From assembly GCA_020284085.1 (NCBI GenBank), contig JACEVL010000517.1, positions 12,501-76,500 on the forward strand: 64,000 bases of DNA. Direction: 5' to 3'. A program made the translations under genes and the position numbers. Within the stretch, counting starts at the first letter, position 1, and every line of letters starts with the position of its first letter. Shown piece after piece: positions 38,967 to 52,400 of this stretch. The notes beneath the pieces are model-generated. The model searched no databases, was not told the origin of the DNA, and saw only the letters and a program-made list of their open reading frames with translations. The DNA is from Aporrectodea caliginosa. Its lineage: Eukaryota > Annelida > Clitellata > Crassiclitellata > Lumbricidae.

Positions 38967-40310
38967 TGCATTGAATCTATAGCATCAGGCAACAGCCAAA
39001 CGCATGATAGGTCTACTGCCAGCTGGCCTTGGATACACACACAACAATTATTTTTCTGTGTTAATTGTTTGCAACTGGAACATTTCACAGACAACTAACT
39101 TAAGCCAGAAGTGCCAAAGCCTATTTCCCCCAGGTTACGTCAGAACTATGGTGGTGCACACAAAATGAACTCGAGTTCAGGGCAACGGTGCTATTGCATG
39201 TGCTGTTTAAGTGTCTTTAACACTGCAACAAATAATTAGTGTTTTTCCATACTGTTGCAACCGAGAATTCCATATTTGTTGGTATGAACGGAGAGCAGTT
39301 ATTTCGGCGGATTTAATTTTAATACCTTGTACACTACTATATACCAAAGAATAAAAACTGCGCTCTGCTCAATGGACAGCTAGTGAAGTGAATGCAATTG
39401 TACAGTAACATGTATGATGATATTTAGGTTTTCTTTGTAAGGCCAGAGAATTCTGAGTGACTTGTAGTCTTTGCAAAATGTTTTGCAGTAACAATAATTG
39501 TTATCATTAGCAGCAGCCGATCTTAAGGTACATGTAGCATCAAGAAGATTGCAATTCTTGAACAGGAAGATGAAAAGGATGAGTCACTTCTAATGTTGGA
39601 TCTACTCCTCTGAACGAGTTTACACCAATGAGCAACTGCACTTGTTTACTTCAGGCAACATCAGTCGACGGACTGCCAGAAACAGCTAGACCCAATTACG
39701 TTAAAGAAAATGTAAGCCCAAAATTTAAGGCCAACAGCCATTAGACTATAATTATTCTTTTACAAAAATATTCATCAATCATCCTATGTATTAAAGTGCC
39801 TTTGTCAAGTCATCAAGGAATGCAAAAATTAAGGCAACTTTCAAACTACACATCATACATGAATTGCTTCATAAGTGATGAGTTAACTCCTCTCAACAAA
39901 TAACATAATACAAGAGACCAAGCAACATAGAATTTAGTCATTTCTTCTTTTGCACAACACATCATGTCATCAACAGTAATAATTGTCAAAAACCTAGTAT
40001 ATTTTCACTAGGTGTAGCCACAGTTCGTTATTTATACACAATCTGGTCGACACATTTTCCTTCAACACAGCAGTTCCTAAACCTCCGCTTTAGTGAGACA
40101 GACTGTTCTTCGAGATAAACTAAGGCTTCCGTTTTGCAAGAAACTACTCCACGTAAATGTCAACAATCATTGCTCGTGTGGATCTTCTGATCCTACAGGA
40201 AGTCTCAATTCACCTCCGCTGCTGTTGGTCATGTAATGAAGAATGTCCAAATGTACAATTCGCAGAATTTCTGCAGTTTTTGAGTAAAAAATAAATTCTT
40301 TGCTCGTGAA

Positions 40311-40408
40311 CTAATGTGGTGAACCATTTCCTCGTTGGTGTAAGTAGCGACAGTTGTTTCCAAATCGACAAAAACCACTCATGAAGTGACTACACACTGG
40401 TCGAGTTC
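40311..40408 (-). CDS. PPP1R10: PNUTS coding exon 17: CCCH zinc finger and stop
   Basis: The acceptor TTCTGCAG|GAACTCG leads into [20 protein letters not shown], then [10 protein letters not shown] and TAG. The spacing is C-x7-C-x5-C-x3-H; the vertebrate finger is C-x8-C-x5-C-x3-H with the same RPVC.HFM start. Confidence 0.95.
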
Positions 40409-43400
40409 CTGCAGAATTAAAACAATTTGTCCTATTAGAATATAAAAACAGATGATGCCAAGAGTTTATTTAATTCCAATCTGATTCTAAGAACTGCTGC
40501 TATTTAACTACTGGTACTAAATCGAGAAATTTTTAAGTCTGAAATAGCTGTGCCTCACTGCAATAACTTTCATGTCTCTGCAGTATGTTAATAATTTACA
40601 GTGGTGTTGAAATCAAGTAGACTATAAAAGGTTTCGAGGCAGATTTACATCTTAGGAGATGAGAGCATTACTTCAGCTTTCTAATTTAAACTCTGGAACC
40701 TAATCCAGAATCGTCTATTTAAAGTAACAATTAGTCTTATAATTCCTAAATGAACTTCAACTTCTGGCCATTTAACCAGGTATCATTAGCAATTACATAT
40801 AAACACATTGTTTTTCCAGCATACCACTAACGCATAATGATACAAGCACAAGCTTCACTTTACCTCTAGGTGGCTGATTATTCATATCTCTCGGTGGCAT
40901 CATTCTTGGAGGCATGTCCTGTGGATTCATCATTCGTTCGTTGCGACAAGACATCGGACCAGACATCGGTGGCATCCGGTTCATTTCCATGTCACCACCA
41001 CCTGTTAATTAATAACATCAATCAATGTAAATACACTTAACACAGATCACCTTTGCGTTCATTCATTCACTCATACTGAACATTTATATAGCACCTTTTC
41101 AAGAAACCTACTCAGGGTGCTTCCAACTCCAGCACAGCTAAGAAGAATAGTCTCAAGATGCGAAAAGAACATAGGAGAGAGGGTCCTGGGAAAGACGCAA
41201 AGCTCCAAGGGAAGGCCATTCCAGGTCGAGGGTCCACCACCGAGAAAGCGTGATTCTGCTTACCAGAGTTATGGACAAAAAAGACAAGGAGCAGGCCCTG
41301 TTCAGAGGAGTGGAGGGATCGAGATCCCCTAGCACTGAGGACAGGGCAACAGAGCACTGTATGAAAACAATCAAGGCCATGTCAATTTCAAATACTATTT
41401 ACTGCATAACTCTATTGTGTAAACTTATAACATCCATTGTGTACTGTAGTTTAATTGCAACATTCATATGTACAAAGCTCAATCTGAACTACATGTAACA
41501 TTTGGTATGTACAACTCTCAATACTATATTTAATAATTATCAATGGTATGCAACTGCTTTCCTTCATCAAACCATCATGATCTCTCATCTCAGCAAAGCC
41601 TAAACATCCTTGATTGCATGGAAACAGATAAATAAACTTTCCTGCAAATGAAAAACTCCCATTAAAAACATTCATAGTTTAAAGCTTAATCAAACCATTC
41701 TAGCAAAAACTGGATAAAAATAAACTTACCCATCATTGCAGGATGATTCTGAGGACCAGGTCCCATCATGAAGTCAGGTCTCATTTGTTGAAAGCCACCA
41801 CGCGGTCCACCCTGACCCATGCCAGGCCTAGGTCCCAGTAGTGGCATAATTGGCCCTGGCATATTGTTCCCTTGGCTTGATACTGACATGTCGAATCCTG
41901 GGTTGTTAACACCTTGTCGCCCATCCTGCAAAAAATGAAAACAAAATTCAGTTGACTTCATCAACAGCTATTGCATATAACTCCATGAAAAATGAACCAT
42001 TTAAGAACAGTTTAGTTTTCACTTATCTGATAGTTTCAGATAACTGAGTAATGCATATACGTCACAAACTTTGTATAAAACATTTAAATCATTTCTAATT
42101 CACTGAAGCCCATAAAAGAGTAAAAACACTGAAGTTTAGAGTTTAGCACAGGCCAGTTTAAGTGCAGTTGTGAAGAGGCAAAACCACCACAAGTGTGTAT
42201 TAATGAACTGAAGGTTAAGAAGGCCATTTTGAAACATTTTGTCATTTTGAGGTCATACTGAAATAAAGTAATGAAAGATTTATGTAACTGTTAGTGTGAC
42301 TATAAACCTCAAATAGGTTAAGTAAGTAAGTAAGTATGGTTGTCAGATGAACTTTAGTCTGCTACCAGACGATTTTATATAATTATGTTGAAAGGCCACA
42401 TTGTAGTGGATATGGGTGAAAGTGATTTAATACCAGACAATGTATGTTTCTTGCTACGCTAACATCTACTATTGTGAAGTAGCTACACCTGCACTGTATC
42501 CTTCGGTGGACTGCCTGGCATATCCGTACACAGCTGTTATCACCATGTCTGAGGTAAAGCTTTAGTCTGTATTAGCTGGGCTGCTATGTCAGGCAAGGGC
42601 ACAAATACCATAAACGTCTGGGCTGCAACTGCGACTAGTTGTGATCCCTGTATGGTGCTTAAGCAGTGGAGACATGTAATAGTATACCTAAGAATTAATA
42701 GGTGAGATTGCATTTCTTTCCACCCAACATCAGTGTATCAGAGCTATGCTGTTCAAGCCGGTGCATCATGCATATTGAATTACCAAAATTCTACTATTAA
42801 GTACAACTCAATAAGTTCTTATATCATGTGTTAATTCATCTTGTGTGTTGAACAGGTAGCACCGGGATACACGACACGTCCAGCAAATTCACACGTAAAA
42901 GGGATTGCATTGTAAGCAACTTAAATTCAGTACTATACACTAACCATCATTGGCATGTTCATGTTTGGTGGCATTTGTTGAGGCATCTGTTGCATATTGT
43001 ACATCTGCTGCATGAACGGTGGCACAGGGCCTGGCCCTGGTCTCATTTGGGGCGGCATCATCGGCGGCTGTTGCGGTGGTTGTGGTAGGCATGGATGCTG
43101 TTGCATTTCACTTTGTCCAGGTCTGATGTTACCGAAAATGTTGAGCAACGGAGTGACGACTTCAGGATTGCTGTTGGCAGGTGGAGGAATGTTATATTGG
43201 TCATAACAGACTTCACCTCCCGTTCCAGACTCCTAAAATGCCAAATTTAAATAAATAAATCCCAATTGAAATTTCACTTCTAACAAACAAACAGAGAAAG
43301 CTTCTCAGTCATGACATAAGAAAAGTAGATCCATTGACAGTTTTAAATTGTTAATATTGGTTGATTCTTAAACTTTCACCTAAACATTAAAACATATTAC

Positions 43401-46400
43401 ATGGAAACACATCTACAATTCTACATTTATTAGAATTGGCTGAAATGTTAGAAAGTATAATGGCTTAACTACAACACTGTATAAAGCTTTTAACTTTCAA
43501 TGATTAAAATACAGTTTTTAACTAGCACACCAACTACAAAGTTTAGAAAAAAATTCGGATCATGTCAATCGATGACTTACATCTGTCAGCGGAATTTCTT
43601 TTGGTTCTACCAACTCAAAGTATTCCATATCGGCCTCACCAGGGTTATCTGGAATCCTGGCAATGCATAAGAACAAAAACTATAGCAGTATATCAATCAG
43701 CAAGTAGTCAAAAGTATATATAAATGGATTAAGGAAATAAAACAAACATCACACAGAGATGTCAGGTATGCTCAATTATCTGTGTGCTAAAAAGCAAACA
43801 ATTTATGCCAGTGGTTTTAAACCTCCACACAGGCCAAGTACTCTAAAAGTTCTTCACAAGGCTAGTAACCAACAAGTCTGAACATCTTGTATGTAAATGT
43901 TTTCGAAACAGAGTTCTAACGCCTTAAACACCAGTTTCCGTTATAGAACAAAACCTTACAACACAACATGTTCCAACTAAACAGAAGACAAGGTTTCTTA
44001 AGTAGCATTTCTTACAGTTAGGCAATCAATGAATGACATTAGAATGAGGAACATTTCACCGAAACAACATTCCTGGCACAATTTATGACAATAAACTTTT
44101 ACTCATAATTTATAAAACTGAAGCTATAACTTTTGAGACATCAAAATACAAACATTATAACCTCTGTGCTTAAATATTTGCATTAGCTTCCTTTGCTGCT
44201 TCCTAATTGGCAATGATTTGTTTTAAACTGGGGCTCATAGTTTCTAAGCACTGAACTCTGCCCTATTACAATATTTACACTCAGCCATGGGCGTATTTAG
44301 GGGTGGTTTTACGGGTTCAAACCTCCCGAAATAAGTTTCAGAAAAAATTTTATGTGCTTTTACATGCAAAATATAAAAAACCTTAACTTTTGCGACGATT
44401 TTCAATGGAAACCCCCCCCCGAAATCTTAAAACCCCATCCGAAATTTTTTCTGGCTACGCCCATGAACTCAGCCATTATTCAACAAAGTCTTCTGAGAAT
44501 CATTCTCTGGTCATACATAAAACTAGAACTGTTCTTGGCAAATGAGCTTTTGGTATGAGCTTTTGGAATGCTCTCCCTGTATCCGTCTGTTGTGCCGAGT
44601 CGCTTGTGTCATTCGTAACTAAGAGTTACCTCTTTCAAACTGCTTATCCACCATAGGCTGCCTCTGTCTTGACAGACTGATCTTCTGGATACTGAGCTGA
44701 TTGTGGCTTGGTTTTGGTGTGCCACTGGTTGGTGCCTAGTGCATCAGACATTGGCATGATGGAAGCCACATTTACAATTATGAGACAGCATATGTCATGC
44801 TAAATAATTTCTTGCCTCTTCATGTTCAGCTGACCATTGTTTTAGCAACATCTACCCACTAACTGAAGACCCCCCATGCTCCCAATGAGACCAGTTGAAA
44901 TATTAATAACTTACATGCTTTTATTGAAGTATAGCACTTGCAACACACTCTGTTCACGCTCTATCTGCACTTTTCTTTCCGTACTGTTGCAACCAGGAAT
45001 GACGACAGAAGTAAGTCCAGTTATCAGCGATGGCTTTCTCCACTGGAAAAAATAGAAGCACACGCTAGCATACACTATCTTCACGAAAGTCTTAACTGAT
45101 TATGGTTTTATCAATGCCAAAGGAATCAGTTTAAGCTCAAATATTATAAAAAGAAATAAGATTTAACACAGAATGTTTCAACTCATAATGTTGCAAACAC
45201 ACATTTTTATGACAGATGAACAGATGCATGATATGAAAGTCCACCACATCTTAGTCTTTAAGCTATGCCTCAGATAATTAATGGCTAGCTATTTGAAATT
45301 AGCAATATGGTATATGTTATTAATAGGTTTAGGGTCAGTGATAGTGTTAGACTTGAGTTGTCCATAGTGTTGAAGTCAGAGTAATTTTTGTATCTGCATA
45401 ATGATGGTTCATGGCAACCTTAAGGGTTAACTTCATAAGGTTATGACATACATCACAGCTGAGGTGTGCAAGTGTAGTGATATTCATTATACTTAAGGTG
45501 ACGCATAAGCTTTTTATTGTAGGGTCATCATGGGGTCAGATTAAGGTCAATGCAGGCCCACTATGGTTTAAAGCAAGGGTAATTATAGTGCAAATGTTAG
45601 TTCTGAATCATCTACCAGAAAATGAATAGCTAAAGTAACTCATTATCAAAGCATAAACAAACTCAAAAAAGTCTTATGAATACTCAAATAAGTAATCACA
45701 TGTTGCATAATTTGTGTCACATTCGCCCATTAAACTGATTCTTGGTAACTGATTTAAAGCCAAAGATGTTAACTGTTTTGAACAACATTTTTTGATAGTT
45801 TAAATTTAAGGAATGTAGGCTTTTGCTTTACACACCAGTGATAAAAAACAATGTAATAAGTTATTATACCTGTGTTTTGGCTGCCATTGTGTCATGTGCC
45901 ATTCGCTTTACATTTTGAAACATCTGCCTTTCCATTTCCAATTCATGCTTCCTTGTTTCCGCAAAAGTGATCTTGTTTACATTAACTGCAAAATAAATGT
46001 AAATCGTAAATATTTCTGTCCCCCAATTAGGCAGCATTACTATCTGAAGTAATTGTACAGCACTTGAAAGCACTTAGCTAACTCTCACAGGCAGCCATCA
46101 TTACAAAGTGTTAAAAACTTCATTTTTCTAAGCTGTTCCATGAGGGCAGGTGACCAGTTCTGCTCTTCCACCTGATCTTCCTCCTGACACTGTTTACTAA
46201 TGAGCACAGGTGGAGTAGACATTTCAAACTATCGCAATTTACTGAGAAACAAAATCAGAAATATAAAGTTCAAAGTTAATAATTATTAATGTTCTTAATA
46301 TTATTCATATTTACTTATATTGCTTGTAAAATATAAGACAAACATGAAAACAGCATCATTTACAGATTTGAAAGATTACGTCAGCTTAAGCTTAAACTAC

Positions 46401-49400
46401 AGCTGGGACCTTTTTCCACAGTTCACTACATTATTTGGCAGATGCAATGACACACATCTAGAATGTTTCTAAATGTTCATCAGCCACAAACAAACTGTGC
46501 ATAACTTTAGAAATTCGTATTCAAGTTTATTAGCAGAAAGTATTTTTACCTCTTTCCGTTTCGTCAAGCTGGAAATAGAAGAAGCTGCAGAGTTTCGACT
46601 CGTCTGGCCAAGTAACGGCTTTTTTCTTCTTCTTTAACGGTGGCTCACTCACTTCATCTGCTACAGTGGTGCTTCCATTAGTGATGGCATCTTCATTAAC
46701 ATGGTCTGGAAAGGAATTATGAATTATCATTAAGCACTGTAGTTACTGGCCATAGATATATACAAGGCAGGGATCATCTGTTGGTAGCTCAGAACAGCCT
46801 ACTGACTTTCAAAGTCAGTTGCATACTTAATGCCAAGAGCTGAAAACTTCTGTTGCTAAAACAGTACAGAAGTGCAAAAGGAAAGGTGTGAGACTGCCAT
46901 AATCTGAAGCTTCTTGGTCTATTTTAAGCGTGTTAGACAGAAAAAAATTAAAGAAGAAACAAAAGAAAGAGTGAGTGATGGTTTGCTTGTTTATTTCAAA
47001 GAAAAAAATAATGGGTATAAAATTAGTTCACATCAAAATGCAGACATTCTCCAACTTACTTTCTTCAGGTTTCGTCTCTGAATCATTAATCTCCATCTTT
47101 ACAACGTCGTTCTCAAGTCCTGCTGATATTCGGTCACCGTTCGTTGGGGAAAGACTTCGTTTCTCTGTACTATCACCAGACAGTTTAGAAAGTTCCTCTG
47201 AACTCATCTCCAAAGTGTCTCGGTAAAACTGTAAAATTTAACAGAATAATTGTTATAAAAAGATATCATAGCATAATTCAACTCAACAATTTAGCAGCTT
47301 TTCTATATTCTGAAGTGTTTTACCAGCTTCAACTGCAGATATAACCACAAAAGTTAAAGTTTCCCATATTTACAAAAAGTTCTGCAATACTACATCTGTA
47401 GAGCCATATAAACTGAAAAGACCAAACAACAAAATAGTTCAGATCAGCTGTTCAAAATTAGTCAATTTACTTAAGAGAAATAAAATTTTGACAAAATTTA
47501 CGATAAAAAAATTTATATAAAGATATAGAATTCAAGGTATGAAATAAACAAAAGTGTAACACCTGTGGTTGGAGTTAAAATCCAACAAAACGTGAACTAA
47601 AGTTCAATAACAAAACACAATAACAGGAAAACTAAACGAAGCTTACTGAAGGCACTACAGCTTTCTTTTCTTCGGTTAATGATGGCGATGTAGAAGCAGC
47701 TGCTACAGAAGCACTCGATGATGAAGAGGGTTTCTGACTCGGTGGATTATTTTGTGACAACTTGCGTTTCCTTCTTCCAGGGAAAATTTCAGTAGTACCA
47801 AGTGCATCCATAAAACCGGAACTCTCAAAAATCTCTGGTGCTGTTGGAAACAAAATGAAACAGTTTTTAAATAAATCAACTATAAACAAGTAGAAACAAC
47901 AATTATGAGCAGATAACTTGAAACGGTATATTAAAAATTTAGATAATCTTACAGAGAAGTCACAATAATTCATAAGGCTAAACAATTAAATGAGTGTCAT
48001 TTTAAAATTACTTACATAATAATTCTAACATATTTATTAACACTTTAATGATGATGAGTGTGTACTAAAAGTGACTTGGAAACAAATTCAGCTTGTCATC
48101 TAAGTGTTAAAACAAACAAACCTTTTAATGCCTTTATGAAAAATAAGGTTATTTAAATCTGCAAAACTGGCATGTATATCATCCTAAATTTAGATGTTTA
48201 TCACTTTGGCACTAATGTTAACATGCACATTGTATACAGCCCCGATCCACACACTTCAGCACAGGTAATTTTTACTTCAACGAATTAGTTTTAGTGAAGC
48301 ATTTAAAAGCAGTCCCTTATCTAAAATGTGGTTGAAACTTACGTTTTTGTCTTGGAGGAATGACCTTAATCTTAGGCTTCAACTCAGTTGGCGACAATGA
48401 AGAAGTCGATGACGTAGCTGAAGAAGTTGGAATGGTAATGGAGGTCTTCTTTTCTGTATTGTTAACGGCTGGCTTCTTTACACTTTATCAAAAAAGAAAC
48501 GACATATTTAGCTAAAATATTCAGAAATAAATTACTAAGAAACGTATAATTAAATGCAAGTTTATATAATTTTTAGAGTTTAATATGTATATTCATGTCT
48601 GTGACTAATTTTATCGAAGAAAATGTATAAAAACATATCAACCAAGTACCATTCACTTATAGTTACTTATATATCGAAAACTAATGCAATGCTCATCTTC
48701 ATGCTATTTGTTCCGGTACTTTAAAAACATATTTGCGCTATCCTGTTAAGTATTCATAATTTCATTAATAAAATTAATTAGACTTTGTCTATCAAGAAAT
48801 GTATTCCTATTTAAATATGTTCGAGTGTATGTATCAACTATTCTCAAGATACTCAGACCTTCCTAATTAGACATTTGTCTTCTTGATGGATTTTGCATAA
48901 TGTGATTTATTTGAAGAGATTGCTATGCTGAATAATAAATTTATGTAAAACAAACACCTCTGATAAACAAGTTTTTATTGGATGTAAAACATTAAGTCAC
49001 ACTATTAAAATGTTTTATATGTTTGTAGTTCAACTACTAAATTAATTCAATCAACAACTTTCCTCTATCATCTGTAAAAATTTTTAATTAATTTAAGAAA
49101 TAATTTTACGAATGAAATTTTAAGCATTATGGTTGAACACAGCTTTGTAAAGCCAATCAATTCACCAAAGTTCCAATATAATGTTTGAACAGGACAAATT
49201 ACTATAAACAACCGTCAGGCCTCTTTGTCAGCTTACCTTGCAACTGTCAGGGAATTACTCTGATTGTTTGTACTCTTCTTCTTAGAATGAGGTAAAGGAG
49301 ATTCCATTTCTAGTCCTAATTTTCCAAAAAAATAAACAAGCAACTGATCAGTAATTTTAAATTCAAGGACTTCCGCCTCTCTGATTAGTTTCAATTTCTC

Positions 49401-52400
49401 CAGACACAATTTTATTCATATGCTAATTAACATCTGTTCAGAGATATTTAGTTACATCACAACAAGCATGAAAACATGATTTCCCACAACATTGATCATT
49501 GAAAAAATTTAAGTCTACTGCAGTTGCTCAAGTCATTTAAATTTACTAGTTACAGGGTAGACAACATGATGACTAAACATATCTGCATTTGGCACATAAG
49601 CTGATCTTATTATCCGCAGTCCAAGCGCAACTGACACCGAGAAGATCCGAGTTTTGTCTTAAAACTACTCTACAACTGTTAAGACTTTTACACATTAAAT
49701 ATTTTCATAAATTGATTTACTGATTGTTTGTCACTATATAGTATTGAGCAATTAACATTTTATTAGGTTGTTGAGATGGAATTCCTCTAAGTGGAGATTA
49801 TGAAATCACTTCTACTTAGAATCAAGTCAACTTATTGTACTTCCACAATGGTCCCAACGGTGGAAGTAGACAATGTATTCAAATAAACTTTCAATTAACA
49901 AATACTGGTACCTAATACATATTACAAATGTTAATCTAGTTAAATCCAGAGGAGTAAATTTTGAGTTTCATTATTAAAGGTCTCATCAGCAATCCGCCAT
50001 CATCACACTAATGTATGGCTGCTCCATAGAAAATCAACCAGAAACTTGTTCCACTTGATTTAAATCATTACTGTATAAGAAGCATTAATATATGCTCACA
50101 TTAATTAATGCTCACAACTAAGTGTTAAGGCCTAGTAAATGTGCTTGCTGATTGTAGCTCATCTCGCAGCATCGTAAGTTAATCGAAGCATAGACTTTAT
50201 CAGTTATTCTTAGGTTACCTTGCCAATCAACAAAGTTTTAAATTTGATCCATTTACATAACCCTGCTGAACTTCTAGTAGTTTTAATTTGCATTTTTTAT
50301 TGCTGCTTCATCTATGTAGCTTAGTGTGTTTGGTAGACATAGCACAGATGATGCTGTTGCCCTTCACTGCTGTTACAGCTTATTGTTGGCATCAACCTTT
50401 CACTTAGTATGCAATATTGTCTTGAGAAAACCAGAAACACATGTACCATTGCTTGCAGATGTAACTAAACGACCTCAGAACAGACCATTTACACTGAACA
50501 GATCCAGTCACACCACCTACAGACACGACTTCGTTGAACGCAGTCGTAATGCTTCGTATATGTTTATCGCTTAATAAACTCTAAACTTTGTCTTGTACTT
50601 CTTTTGATACAGTTTCAATCCTAATATTATAAATGATAATATAGCTTAAGGAACATAAATCTGCTCTATCACATGTCAATTATGAGTTGAGCGCAGATTG
50701 ATGTCGACTAAACTGTATTTGAAATGTCAGAGGAATGGCAAAACACAAGCGCTCAACACATTTGTCTCTTTACGGACGATTGTACACTTCAAACACTGAT
50801 GAACAGTACCAAAGAATCATGCTGCACTTTTAAACAATAACTGTATTTAGCACTAGATGTTCTCAATATAAACATGCAAGTATTAATAATTTATTACAAT
50901 CTATTATTTAAGACTAGCAGAAACAAGAAAGACATGGTAGATCTCGTGGATGGCTGAAAACAAAACAGGATCTCCGTATCGAATAAACGCTCCGTTCTTC
51001 AGCAAATCCCGCAGCAGTCCAGTCTATACAGACGTAAGAATTATGCAGTCTTGTAATCAGATGGCACGAGTGCTGTTATTACCTGTTGACCGAATTTGAG
51101 ATCCGATCATTTTGACAGTTTTTGGTCGTTGGACATTCTCCTTAGTAACTGAAGCACAACTGCTACTGCTACTGTCTTGGTTAGAATTGTCTGGGGCGCC
51201 TGAACTTCCAGAACTATAATGTGAATTATTCGATAAATTCTTGTCTTCGGAAGTTCGAGACTTATGACTAGACTGAAGCGAATGATTTGATGCACTGTCT
51301 GTGGCTTTTGTTGAACTTTTCCCATCCTTGGATGACTTGCTGTTGACATGGTTTGGTGTATGATTGGCCACTTTTTCTAAAAAAACATTAATATTTATAT
51401 ATGCACACTGCTGCATGTGTCTAAAATTTAAAATGCAGACGGTAGCTGATAGTGACATTTTCTGGAAATTCAACAAAGTCAAGGCTGACTTAGTTGAATT
51501 TCCAGAAAATGTTACCATCAGCTTCTGTCTGCATTTTAAATCATGAAGTATATCACTTATGATCAAGCTGCTTACCAAAGACCAACATACAAAAACATTG
51601 AAAATTTACATAGGCCATACTGATAACATTTTGAAATTCAGAATTTCAGCTAGATGGTATATTTTTGAACCAAAGTCCAATATACAAAAAAATTGAAAAA
51701 TTGAGAAAAGCTATCTATATTAATAACATTTTGAAATTCAGAATTTCAGCTACACGATATATTTTTGAACAGTCGCCGTTACTCTAACCATTCTTTTTAC
51801 TTGTATCTCCAGTCTTCTCCTTGACCTGATGCATCCACTTGTCTACAACATCTCGCGCAAGATTGCTGATTTCTAAAACAATCAACATAAATCCCAAATG
51901 ACATTAAATGAAGAATATCAGTGCCTTAATACATTCTTGCTGAACTACATCCCATCAAGATAGATATAAAAATGCTCGTATAAATTAACACTCACAAGTG
52001 TTAGCAGAATAGTCATTGATATGATGTGCTAACGACTTCATATTTCAAGTTGGCAGATTGCCAGTTATTAATCACAAGTTCTTCGGCATCTACCTGATTC
52101 TAGTTGAACATAAAATTTAGTATCTTTCACACCTGGCAAACAATCAGACATCTTATCTCTAGATTTTAAGCATGCCACAATGAACAAATATTGTTATCAA
52201 CCATCATAAAAAAGTAATCATGATTAAAAAAAGACGACAACTTTTGGGTACACTCCAAAGTTTGCAATGCAGTGCTTCTTATAACAGTTGATACTTCAAC
52301 CAATTACATATTTTGTGAAAAGAAATGTAGAAAGAAATGTTAAATCTAAGAAACCATAAGTGATGCAAAACTAACTGAGATGAAATCTTTATTAACTAAC

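Noticed and set aside
51377..51578. 5' extension of the PNUTS exon 5 open frame
   Set aside because: It runs through the foldback repeat. The strong acceptor at 51377-51378 and the phase of exon 4 place the exon start at 51376.
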